In this document: positions 57,101-63,900 of the stretch, in pieces | Layout: each line of letters starts with the position of its first letter | Numbering within the stretch: the stretch's first letter is position 1 | From: Megaleporinus macrocephalus | Taxonomy: Eukaryota; Chordata; Actinopteri; Characiformes; Anostomidae | NCBI GenBank assembly: GCA_021613375.1 | Contig: CM038704.1 | Coordinates: 32,054,582 to 32,118,581, forward strand | Length of the DNA: 64,000 nucleotides | Direction: 5' to 3' | The notes under the pieces: generated by a model | Told to the model about the DNA's origin: nothing | Seen by the model: only the letters and a program-made list of their open reading frames with translations | The model's database searches: none | Program-made: the position numbers and the translations under genes

Positions 57101-58742
57101 ATAAGACAGTCAACTCTGAAAGCAGGTGTTGAACAATGCAGATTTGTCTGGTATTCAGTGGCATTGAAGTAATTTGGTCTGCACCATTGAGGTATTTAAT
57201 TTTGATACCCAGAACTTCTCCCATCATGAGAAAAAACAGCTGGATATACATGGCATAATAAAAGCAAATCTTATTTAACCAACTGCTCAAAAAAAAGTAA
57301 TGCCACTTCTGCATTTACCTGGCCGCACTAAAGATTTTAGATTCCTTGTGGCATATGTCCTACATTAACTCCTAACAAAAGCATTCTAAATCAGCTCAAG
57401 TGAAACAAATGAAAACCAAAGGTAAAAAATGTTAATGCATTGTTAAATAACTTTACCCACAGGTTTCAGTGGCTGTGCTGACTGGGACAGAAGCACTGTT
57501 AGAGTCTTTGTAACTGGATCTGTGTGTGGAAGACCAGACTTTGTGTTTGTGTGGCAATCTGGCAAAGCTTGACAATGTTGGGGAGTTAACAATAATGGTT
57601 TACAAACATTTCTGTGTATTCTAGAAAAGAAAAAGGTAAACAGAAACGATTGGGCCCATATCATAGGAAACAACATTTTCCTTTTTGGTTTTGGTTTTAG
57701 TAAAATAGTTTCAAAATCTTTCTTTTATTCTTCAATCCACATAGTCTGACACATAAACTAAGCTGCAAAAATGACTTCTTTGATGTCACGCAAAACAAAG
57801 CATTTGCAGCCTATAGCAGTTTAGCCCCATGCAATCACACATACAAAAAGAATTAAGGATTTCTTAAGGATTTCTCAGGTATTTTTTGCACAGCCAGTTA
57901 AATTTTAAAATGGCCATCTACAAATTAATTTAGTGTTTTAAATGCATAAAATTAAAGAATACTTGTATTAAATACCATATCATGTTTTAAAAAGAAGAAA
58001 TCGAGATATGCAAATTAAATACTGTGAGGTAATGAAGAAACAAAAGGTAACAAAAAAAAAACAAAAACTATTCACATCATAAAATGCTGAAGAGGTTGCT
58101 GCTGTCTACATGAGTATCATTCTGGCAGGCTTTGTCAGTCAATATGACAGGCAGGCAGATTTTCTTAGTATTCTCCTTAGTATTTTCTAGTACTTAGTAT
58201 TTTTTGTAACGGCTACAATGTTTTAAAATATTTAATGACCACACTTTTATTTTTAACCAATTATTTGTTGCAGCCCAAAATAAAAACACACAAGTAAAAA
58301 TAAGTAGAAAAGAAATAACCTCAGAACAAAAAAACATTAAGAAGAATGTTGGATATGGGCCCTTTATTAAGCAAGTTTCATCTGTTAACAATATGATGCT
58401 TTGATGGTTCAGCCCGGTTTGAACATCATGACAACTCAAACTTCCCATTTGTTCTTCCGTAAAGTTGTTTGTCAGGCCAGGGAGTAGCCATCAAAATAAG
58501 ATGCCTGACCTAAACTCATTAACAATGAAGTTCGCAGACTAAACACACACTGAAAGCTTTTAGAATGGTCAAACCAGGCTGGAGAACAGTCAGCAAAAAC
58601 AAAATGTACTGAACAGAAATGTTAGTCATGTTAACCTCCCAACATTAAGAGTAGGTTTAGCCTAAATGTCTTAAGGCATACAGTGAACCTATACCTGATG
58701 CTACAACACGTCCCACGTAGAGTGAGCTATCCACGTCCACCT
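16210..58742 (-). CDS. st3gal3: ST3GAL3-type beta-galactoside alpha-2,3-sialyltransferase, 10 of about 11 coding exons (5' partial)
   Basis: Golgi type II membrane glycosyltransferase (family GT29) that moves sialic acid from CMP-Neu5Ac to the 3-OH of terminal galactose, mainly on Gal-beta-1,3/1,4-GlcNAc ends of N-glycans. CDS is join(58742-58695, 54292-54250, 51239-51147, 43407-43313, 38523-38460, 37719-37624, 36458-36272, 22604-22458, 21698-21552, 16299-16210) on the minus strand, 1010 nt, about 335 residues plus stop. All ten exons keep frame across splice sites and align along the human ST3GAL3 protein as I remember it. Seen: sialylmotif L (CIIIGNGG...RIDEYDVVIRLNEAP), motif S (NPYFIQEAAF...GFGYD), motif III (HYYE) and motif VS (H-x4-E in HNIAKE). 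One Cys in motif L and one in motif S would form the family's conserved disulfide. The missing N-terminus (about 40 residues, tail and membrane anchor) lies beyond the window. Paralog (a or b) cannot be decided here. Confidence 0.96.
16300..16555 (-). repeat. Long purine tract on +, pyrimidine tract on gene strand
   Basis: About 250 bases almost free of C and T on +, reading GAAA/AGAGA-like units. It lies directly upstream of the exon J acceptor on the transcribed strand. It yields a spurious Phe/Ser-rich open frame joined to the true exon. Confidence 0.85.
16300..21551 (-). other. st3gal3 intron I-J
   Basis: Intron of about 5.3 kb between exons I and J. It starts with a purine-rich stretch (16300-16555 on +) that is the polypyrimidine tract of the acceptor on the gene strand. 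No repeat class or second gene recognised; a GA-rich run lies at 20520-20560. Confidence 0.85.
21552..21698 (-). CDS. st3gal3: st3gal3 coding exon I (sialylmotif S end and motif III, 147 nt)
   Basis: Encodes 49 residues from NIPTLGTVAITMALHNC to HYYEKLRMSAIKE. Carries the motif S Cys (HNCDEVAV), the GFGYD sequence and motif III (HYYE). Acceptor TTCCAG, donor GAG|GTAACA. Phase 0 at both ends. The open frame runs on past both splice sites but those extensions are intronic. Confidence 0.98.
21699..22457 (-). other. st3gal3 intron H-I
   Basis: Short 759-bp intron; nothing beyond AT-rich sequence seen. Confidence 0.9.
22458..22604 (-). CDS. st3gal3: st3gal3 coding exon H (sialylmotif S, first part, 147 nt)
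   Basis: Encodes 49 residues from RGTEGFWKSVARVVP to NNGLMGRG, including NPYFIQEAAF at the start of sialylmotif S (donor and acceptor binding). Acceptor CTCTCAG, donor GGG|GTAAGA. Phase 0 at both ends. Residues RGTEG replace the human SASDG before the shared FWKSV. Confidence 0.98.
23168..23260. repeat. (ACGTCA)n followed by (CA)n microsatellite
   Basis: About five ACGTCA units run directly into roughly 60 bases of CA. Read on the minus strand it gives Cys-Val and Val-Asp runs that mimic a protein but are simple repeat. Confidence 0.95.
24164..24308. repeat. Compound (TA)n/(CA)n microsatellite
   Basis: TATATACA units, long TA runs, then about 45 bases of AC. Produces artefactual Ile/Tyr/Thr/His open frames on both strands. 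Confidence 0.96.
26177..26323 (+). other. Small CpG-rich ORF (48 codons) with embedded splice-donor motif, unknown
   Basis: ATG in context ACAATGGCG opens a 48-codon frame (MAALSECSSVEVKAREFISA, then R/S/T-rich) ending TGA. CACA|GTAAGT at 26298 would be a good donor for a plus-strand first exon. The surrounding 26100-26340 is richer in CpG than the flanks. No protein family recognised. It may be chance or regulatory DNA in the intron. Confidence 0.25.
26815..27013 (+). repeat. Possible Tc1 remnant with poly(A)/(AAAT)n tail
   Basis: Frame reads CFNITNAKLRLDGYKAF, resembling Tc1 transposase NAKxRLEWCKAR just before the DDE domain. It is followed by A-run and AAAT units (26973-27013). Too short and diverged for certainty. 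Confidence 0.4.
27870..27897. repeat. (GA)n microsatellite
   Basis: Short run of GA dinucleotides. Confidence 0.9.
28720..29270. promoter_or_regulatory. Candidate conserved non-coding element in intron G-H
   Basis: High-complexity, low-repeat stretch with balanced composition and frequent TF-like words (GATTGATGAAC, TTATCAGATTATA, GGTTATTGTTCTG), unlike the surrounding AT-rich DNA. No frame or repeat explains it. Inference from texture only. Confidence 0.25.
29403..29937 (+). mobile_element. Internally deleted Tc1-type transposon
   Basis: Begins GAGTACTGTACAAAAGTC next to TA, a familiar teleost Tc1 terminal sequence. After about 150 bases it jumps to transposase C-terminal coding (GGACCAGCCATCCCAGAGTC at about 29587) and then 3' flank including TACACTTAGTTGTTCTGTGA. 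The 3' inverted repeat is truncated near CAAGACCACATAAGCAAG. Non-functional. Confidence 0.72.
30190..30380 (-). pseudogene. Ankyrin-repeat-like remnant (frameshifted)
   Basis: The minus strand near 30195-30250 reads TPMDMAALLGCCSVIRHF then stop. This fits the ankyrin consensus TPLhxAaxxGxxxivxxL, and is preceded in frame by KADTTAALQARR. About 60 bases upstream a second ankyrin-like start (NADQNGCPHIWPPL) is in a different frame with a stop between. It looks like a frameshifted fragment or pseudogene. No source gene identified. Confidence 0.35.
31048..32209 (+). mobile_element. piggyBac-type element with TTAA duplications and partial transposase
   Basis: TTAA at 31048-31051 and 32206-32209 flank a 1154-bp element. 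It starts CCCCCTGGGGTC and ends GACCCCAAAGGG, a 12-bp terminal inverted repeat with 10 matches. TTAA targets and C/G-rich termini starting CCC are hallmarks of the piggyBac superfamily. Inside, a + frame (about 31345-31440) reads KQFTAAEAAAEILKSSDED then SSASEPE, like the acidic N-terminus of piggyBac-derived transposases. The catalytic DDD domain is absent, so this is a deletion derivative. Confidence 0.82.
32848..34343 (+). mobile_element. Complete-length, inactive Tc1-type transposon with IR/DR ends
   Basis: TA duplications at 32846-32847 and 34344-34345 flank a 1496-bp element. Left (32848-33060) and right (34132-34343) ends are about 212-bp inverted repeats, both starting CAGTG(G/A)CAAGAAAAAGTATG. 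Each end has an inner direct repeat similar to the outer one (AAGTAAGTGAACCC at 33047-33060), the IR/DR layout of Sleeping Beauty-like Tc1 elements. An 81-codon + frame at 33219-33464 encodes the N-terminal helix-turn-helix (MPWKKEILEDLQSRIADLHK). The rest of the transposase is broken by stops and indels; IWHKKGTAYQYENIIPTVK near 33650-33705 and WGCF are still readable. Confidence 0.93.
33219..33464 (+). pseudogene. Tc1 transposase N-terminal fragment (81 codons)
   Basis: Paired-like DNA-binding domain: first helix region DLHKTEKGYKVISRTL, then VRQTVHKWRLFSTVATLPRS and GCPAKLT, matching the Tc1 pattern (KWKxxxxxxNLPRSGRPxKLT). It is ended by a premature TAA after REVKRTLQ. Downstream remnants of the DDE domain continue to about 34130 in shifted frames. 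Cannot give an active enzyme. Confidence 0.88.
36272..36458 (-). CDS. st3gal3: st3gal3 coding exon G (second half of sialylmotif L, 187 nt)
   Basis: Encodes 62 residues from LNEAPVSGFEKDVGSKTT to WLRQMVFKERL. The first part (RLN.AP..GFEKDVGSKTT.R.TYPE) completes sialylmotif L. The exon ends at CTC|GTAAGT; open frame continuing past that point is intron. Acceptor GTGCAG. Phase 2 in, phase 0 out. Confidence 0.98.
36459..37623 (-). other. st3gal3 intron F-G
   Basis: 1165-bp intron. 37150-37220 carries a GGTATTGGGTACTGGGTC-like string resembling similar strings at 41660-41700 and 61670-61740. Otherwise AT-rich. Confidence 0.88.
37624..37719 (-). CDS. st3gal3: st3gal3 coding exon F (first half of sialylmotif L, 96 nt)
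   Basis: Encodes 31 residues from LSCKRCIIIGNGG to RIDEYDVVI, the start of sialylmotif L, which binds the CMP-sialic acid donor. The Cys of CIIIG is the expected disulfide partner of the motif S Cys. Contains an NKS sequon. Acceptor TTGCAG; the donor AG|GTTGGT is a weak match to consensus. Phase 2 at both ends. Confidence 0.97.
37720..38459 (-). other. st3gal3 intron E-F
   Basis: 740-bp intron; no distinct elements seen. Confidence 0.9.
38460..38523 (-). CDS. st3gal3: st3gal3 coding exon E (64 nt)
   Basis: Encodes KIIDVILAETKNYGLGPEVD with split codons at both ends. Corresponds to the human LIKAILSVTKEYRLTPALD helix before sialylmotif L. Acceptor CCACAG, donor ACAG|GTACAG. Phase 1 in, phase 2 out. 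Confidence 0.93.
38728..38775 (+). repeat. Dispersed repeat core copy
   Basis: GAGCTTCAGGGCTAATGTAG followed by CTAACACATAATAATAAG. Same core as at 4680 (inverted), 48550 and 59015. Confidence 0.5.
42555..42607. repeat. Short palindromic MITE-like element
   Basis: CACTTCATTAAGTAC at 42555-42569 and its perfect 15-base reverse complement at 42593-42607 enclose a 23-base loop. The arm resembles the ACTTCATTAGGTACAC end seen at 55150, suggesting a solo or folded terminal repeat of that family. Confidence 0.65.
43313..43407 (-). CDS. st3gal3: st3gal3 coding exon D (95 nt)
   Basis: Encodes 31 residues starting FTKPAPMFLD and ending PPPFGIKTQ, corresponding to the human FSKPAPMFLD...VPPFGIKGQ stretch just before the catalytic fold. 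Acceptor CTACAG, donor CAAG|GTATGG. Phase 2 in, phase 1 out. Confidence 0.95.
45120..45151. repeat. (CA)n microsatellite
   Basis: About 15 CA units. Confidence 0.95.
48535..48590 (+). repeat. Dispersed repeat core copy
   Basis: GTGTCAGGGCTAACATAGCT then AACAAGCAAAAGAAGCAATTAGC. Diverged copy of the core seen at 38735 and 59015. Confidence 0.45.
49340..50520 (-). mobile_element. Decayed Tc1/mariner-superfamily transposon, transposase on minus strand
   Basis: The minus strand at about 49460-49515 reads IFQQDNVKPHTASITTA, the Tc1/mariner block around the second catalytic Asp (family QQDNxPxHT). Further upstream on the minus strand come open pieces of 61-98 codons (QALRQHCIKNRHDSVLEITV at about 49960-50030, and others) separated by stops and frameshifts. 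Around 50290-50330 CCCCACTCCAACTTTTTTCA matches the terminal region of a fish repeat I recall as CCCAACTTTTTTGGAA. No intact inverted pair found. Confidence 0.68.
51147..51239 (-). CDS. st3gal3: st3gal3 coding exon C (stem/catalytic boundary, 93 nt)
   Basis: Encodes 30 whole residues including YKYGNLSKGECKPGYSEAKM and ending TSIYP, matching the human segment with KYANFSEGACKPGY. Contains a potential N-glycosylation sequon (NLS) at the same place as the human NFS. Acceptor TCTCAG. The donor is GC rather than GT (CCAAA|GCAAGT, GC at 51145-51146), which is the only choice that keeps the next exon in frame. Phase 2 at both ends. Confidence 0.93.
51240..54249 (-). other. st3gal3 intron B-C
   Basis: 3.0-kb intron. 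A GTCAGTGGTTCTCAA string at 53202-53216 resembles hAT transposon ends. No other element recognised. Confidence 0.85.
54250..54292 (-). CDS. st3gal3: st3gal3 coding exon B (stem region, 43 nt)
   Basis: Encodes YDKQGFLIKLDGK with split codons at both ends (phase 1 in, phase 2 out). It matches the human stem segment EYDRLGFLLNLDSKL in order and spacing. Acceptor CTTTAG, donor CT|GTAAGT. Its length is not a multiple of three, so skipping it alone would shift the frame. Confidence 0.88.
54293..58694 (-). other. st3gal3 intron A-B
   Basis: 4.4-kb intron, AT-rich, holding the interspersed repeat fragment at 55140-55320. No gene content seen. Confidence 0.82.
55140..55320. repeat. Fragment of an interspersed repeat (ACTTCATTAGGTACAC end)
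   Basis: Starts TTGATTGACCACTTCATTAG and runs through CACTGCAGTGACATTGATAT into GATGATGACGAC units. I recall a similar repeat (end CATTAGGTACAC, interior CACTGCAGTGACACTGA) as frequent in characin and catfish sequences. Fragmentary here. Confidence 0.5.
58695..58742 (-). CDS. st3gal3: st3gal3 coding exon A (stem region, 48 nt)
   Basis: Encodes VDVDSSLYVGRVVAS plus split codons at both ends. Acceptor is TTTCAG, donor is G|GTATAG. Both ends are phase 1, so the exon could be skipped without breaking frame. It sits where the human protein has its stem segment just after the membrane anchor, but the sequence is poorly conserved, so the call rests on splice sites, phase and the join to the next exon (...VVAS-V-YDKQGF). 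It is the most upstream coding exon I can find. Confidence 0.75.
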
Positions 58743-58999
58743 CTGAAACACAAGAGTGTGAGTTAAGCTCAGGTGTGTTAGAATCATGCTGTGTGGGGTG
58801 TAAAGTACTGTTAGTTCCTCATTTGTTCAAAACATACAAAGGAGTGCTTCGCAGAAAGCAGAAGATTAACTTCTATCAATGGCAAAAAGAAAATATGTCC
58901 TCACAGTCTTGGAGCTGGCCGTCAACCCTCCCTCCCTTACACAAAGTGAAGCTAATCAGTCGAGACATGTTTGGTGTATGAAGTCTCTTTCGATAGTTT

Positions 59000-59050
59000 G
59001 GTACTGGAGCACTGAGGCTGATGTAACTAACAAGCTAACAAGTAATGGAA
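59000..59050 (+). repeat. Dispersed repeat core copy
   Basis: TACTGGAGCACTGAGGCTGA then TGTAACTAACAAGCTAACAAGTAATGG. Shares the core with 4680 (inverted), 38735 and 48550. Confidence 0.45.
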
Positions 59051-59269
59051 GCTCATTCTGCAAACTACAAGTATAAATCATCCCGAAGAGCTCCTTCAAA
59101 CAGAGAAAAAAGATGACTTGATAGGGCTGATACACAACATAAAATACAGACAAACATTCCAGCATAACTGAATCTGCAGTAACTTTCCAAAATTTTATTT
59201 CCAGCATCTCATGCAATAAATGTATAAGACTGCTATTATCAGACAGTTAATACCACTTGAGATTACTTG

Positions 59270-59940
59270 ACAAAGTGCCGGATGATTCAGGCATGCGGTT
59301 TGGATGATGCTAATTGGAGTACACAAGTTTCCATTATTTGGAAGCTGCATTCAACTCATTGTTTTAGTGCAAAATTAACAAAACTAAGCAAAATTCAGAC
59401 GACAAATGGCTGATCCATTGTTTGAAGTAAGGGGAATACTTTGTGAAAATGACTGTTTTTGCCAAACTATTCCTTGTTACCTGAGTAATTAGAGCACATT
59501 ACCCTTCCGAAGGCGCACTAAATCTTAATCAAAATACAGCGATTTTGTGTCAAGGCAATTGTCTACATTGGACGAGTGGAAGGCAGGATATTTGCTTTTT
59601 GTAGACTACAAGATCAAACGTGGATTTCATTAGCTCATGGTCACTGATACATTGCTGATATTCCACTGGCTGACCCTCATTCACCTTCTGTGTTTCATAA
59701 AGCTATATGGAGCAGAACACCTTACTATTGTGTGTCTCAGCAACTGCGCCAGTGAAAAGCTCCACAGCACACTTTCCAAGTCTTAAATAACCTTTGAAAA
59801 ACACTCAACTCTCCGTGACCCACAGTAACTAAAAAACAGTCATTCTTCAGAATGATTACGCCACCGAAGCCAGAAATTTGCACAGGCAGTTGGATTCCAG
59901 CTAATCTCTTAATGAAACAATCTGTTGGTCGTAAGCTCTT
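59270..59940. promoter_or_regulatory. Candidate conserved non-coding element in intron 1
   Basis: Repeat-free, compositionally balanced stretch with homeodomain-like sites (GATGCTAATTGGAG, CTGAGTAATTAGAG, ATTAGCTCATGG) and no open frame. In texture it resembles vertebrate developmental enhancers, but no alignment was possible. Confidence 0.3.
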
Positions 59941-60856
59941 AGGCCAAAAAATCGTGTGGAAAACTAAAGGTGAAGAAAATACATAAAAGCCGAAAGGCTA
60001 AATAATACCATGAATTAAATCAATCATCTACAAGTACATGCACAAACAGGTAGCTTAGTTAATTATAGTAACTGAAAGTCACATTGCTAAGACTTCACGT
60101 TACCAAGACTGAGAACTCCAGGCAAATACTCAGCAAACATAATAGATTTTTGGCTATTAACCTGTGCATGTGCAAGAACTATGGGTGTGTGGATCAAAAA
60201 CTTGTTTCTTTTTTAAAAATTGTTCACTGGATTGGCAGAAATGGACAGTCAAGCAGAACATCTGCAGTCTGTCTCTGTGCCTTACATCCTGTTAAGCAAA
60301 ACCAATCAGGCAAGCTTTTCAGTTTTGTGAGAAGTGCGTGAGGGAACACACACCCATTTCAAGACACATGTAAAACGTGTCACAGCTGAACAATAAAAAG
60401 CACAATTGCTATAACTCTAACAAGCCTCCAACAATTAGATAATTCATTGTAATATCATAACACTGTTGTACATTTAATAAATAAGTTCCATCATTTCTGA
60501 AATAGCTTAAATTGCTATTTTTCAGTTCAATGAGTAGTGGAAACAGACATGTTTTTGCCTTCACAACTGTCCTAGCATTGAGAAGTCAACCTAGATTGAG
60601 CATATGTGGCTTTCTTGTTGGTTTCCTGTAGGTGGTGAGTAGGTTTAAGAGGAAAAAGTGTGGCATATTTTACTTACACATATGCAATACTTTTTCAACA
60701 CAATATATAATCCCAAAAAAATCTGAAAGAAATAATAGATTCAAGATGTATAAATACTTTTTAGCCATCTGATCTGACATGTCTCCATTCTGCTTAAGCT
60801 CAGGCCAAATCAGAGACCATGTACCAAAGGAATGCAAACACACAGACAATAGACTG

Positions 60857-60957
60857 GTTTCCTGGACATGGATTAAGTCTAATCTTACAATAAACGACAA
60901 ATCACCACTGAAAACTCTTTTTAGTCTAGGTTTAGTCTTAATCTACATCTGGGAAAC
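60857..60957. repeat. Palindromic MITE (about 101 bp)
   Basis: Left arm GTTTCCTGGACATGGATTAA and right arm, read inverted, GTTTCCCAGATGTAGATTAA, then partially paired AGTCTAA(T)C. I recall many near-identical foldback elements in fish with the same arms. No coding capacity. Confidence 0.72.
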
Positions 60958-63900
60958 TCATGATTCACAATTTTGTAAAAAGGCATTTAGAAACAGTGCA
61001 GTTCAAAGATCATCTAAATGTGTTCTCAACAGTGGCCCTTCAGATGTGATTCAGGACATTGAAAGTGGCGCAGGAGAACCTCAGGATACCCTAAGGGGAA
61101 TGTTCTAGTTACACATCGACAAAAAGGGCTTCTTGGTACATGTAGCAGTCGCAGTGGAGGTGCGGGTGGCTTACGTTCAAGCGCGTTTACGTTTACATAA
61201 AAACAGGACATTTATTTTTCCTCCATCTCCGAAATGACTTCAAGTTCAGGAAAGAGGTTAACGTGCACAAATCTGTGAGTGTTTTGCGCTCCATTTTCAT
61301 ATCGAAGTGAAGTTGGCAGCGGAAAGAAGGCCCGGAGGCTACGACTCCTCGCCCCTTTACGAATGCCACAACACAATGCCAACAAACATTACTGTTCTAA
61401 TTACTGGCAAATGCTGATCGATGAGCTCCAGTTACAGGAATCATTTCCAGGTTTACTGCATGTGTATTCAAGAAGCGTTTGTTTTTGTATGGGGCAAGGC
61501 AAAAATTTCCTTTTAAACTGATCAAATTATGCAATAGATGTTAAAAAAGTGCAAATTAAATGCCCATTAAGTCTTATTTAGTCTATAGTTATTAAAAAAG
61601 GTGGTCCAAGGTTTTTAACGTTATTATACACCCTATCCATAGTACTTTCAAAACACTTAAACTAGGGGGCTGACCGATAGGGGTTTCTCAGCAACAATAC
61701 CAATTAATAGAATTAAGAACACCAATAACCAATACTTGGTGTCAATATTCATTTTCTATAAACATAATACTTGTAGTGTGAAAATTACAAGAATTTTAGT
61801 AGCTTTTAGCAGTACAAACAAAAAAGCCAAATTCTGTCCATTAAGCCACATTTGTAAACAGTCTGCAAATGGAATTTTAAATTTAGCAAGATATGTCATC
61901 AAATTGTGGAAACCAATGTAGGTATACAAGCAAATATGAATACAGCAGTGGTGCCTGATCACTAGAAAGTCTAGTTCTAACTATATACTACCACTAGACC
62001 ACAGCAATATCTGAGAATAATTAGCACAAACTTTTGTATGGCTGCATTTTCATAATTCAGCAAACCACTGGAACACTTTAGCTGTACAAAAAATACAAAA
62101 CATTTCACATGCAACAGAGGCTCTTTCAGAGCTTTAAGGCCACAATATTTACTCAATGTTTAAGAGTAAAAGTGAAACAAATATATATATGCACACAAAC
62201 ATTATATTTAACATTACTTATTACTTTTTCCTGAAAACAGTAGTCGAGAATCAGAAGAACTTTCATTGCTCATTTGCTTAGCTAGCATTTCAGTTCAAAG
62301 GAAAGAGAAATACCTCAGTTTTTAAACAAACCTCTTTCTCTCAGAAACAAACAGACCACTGGTTCCCACACATTTTCTTAAACATGAACCCCAATTTTCC
62401 CAATTTTGCAATCTGTTAAATAGTGAATTAGTCCACTCCAAAAATGGCGCCTTCAGTTTAGTTGTCCACTATCAATGGTACCTCATTATAATACCCTAGA
62501 CCTACATTGCCCAGCCCAATTTGCCCCACTTTCTACAATTAATCAACCTCTTCCAAAGCCCCTGATTGGCTTGATCAGCTCATTAGTAGGTGTCCAAGTG
62601 CAAAGTGCTGGAATCCTACTGTAATTGTTAGAATTTGTCTAATTGTTCTTTTCAGGCCTAAAAACAAATTGTGCCGAACATGTGTATGATGGTGCTACAG
62701 CGAAACTTTAAACATTTTGTATCATATATATCTGGCACCATCAGTCATACAAACAAAAAATCTTATTTTCTTGTAATTATTATTATTACAATAATTAGTT
62801 GTACCATTAAGCTCTGTCCACTTAAATTATAAAATAACTTGCATTGTGTGCAAAAATCAGATTCACTGATCTCAAATGTGTGTCATTCTGTAGTCTACAG
62901 AAAATATTTTTAATGCCAGATTTTAAAATATAAGGCAGTCAAAGTTACCAAAACAGTTCATTAAACTACTGGTTGCCACTAAATCCAAATTACTCATGAT
63001 CCAAACTCAACACCTCATAACATGAACTACCAATTAGTAGACCAAAATAAAACAGGAGATTTTCAGTCTACCAGACTATGCACAAACCACACATGGAACA
63101 ATTTACTGCAGCATTCACAAGTTACTAAAGCAGTTAATGCAGTAAGTGTTTTGCTTTCACTCTGATTGCCCCTTTAGTGAAATGACACATTAAAAAATGA
63201 TAATTAACAATAAGTACACCATAAAAACAGCACATGGCAGTTTAAAGTCTGCATTACCAAGAACATGTCAAAGAAGGTGCCCTATTGCTGCAGCATTTTA
63301 AAAAAAACCTTATAGGCAGCTAAAGTTACCAGAGCAGTTAACAAACAATAATAATTTTCATTTCCTTCACTTTACCCAATAACCAAATATGGTTGGGGGA
63401 AAAAAGGTTTGTCTGATTGACCTGAAACTGTGTGCATTAGGAGGCTGACATCATATCCAGAAAAGCACAGCTAATCAGCATTCAGCAGGGATTTAAAAGC
63501 CTTAGAATTGGTCACTGGTCATGAAACTTCTAATGTATGTAGGAAACTCCACTGCCATGTACATAAAGGAAGTCATAGCTAAATAGCAAGGTTGGAACTA
63601 CTTGCAAATGCAGCTTGAGCCCCACAGATCACTGCTTACCGCTACATTTATTGTTATTATCAGTACAGAGTAAAGTAGGGGCCAGGCCAGCTTACAGGAC
63701 ACAATTCAGAAATAAACTCTGCATGACAGCAGCTCTCCAGAACTAGGGACTACAATTTGTCCACATAAACATTTGTTATTTGAAATCTGAACAGTCAGCG
63801 CTAAAAGGTCAGATACTAATATTAGGTCTGATTTTACCTGGAGTGAGAACAAAACTAATATTACTTTGATTTTTATTATGATATGAAGAGTTCTGATGTA

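Noticed and set aside
16210..58742. Assignment to another ST3GAL subfamily (ST3GAL4, 5 or 6)
   Set aside because: Exon-by-exon wording (CKPGY, KPAPMFLD, PPPFGIK, FWKSV, SWTHNI) follows ST3GAL3 throughout as I remember it; a phylogeny would be the formal test.
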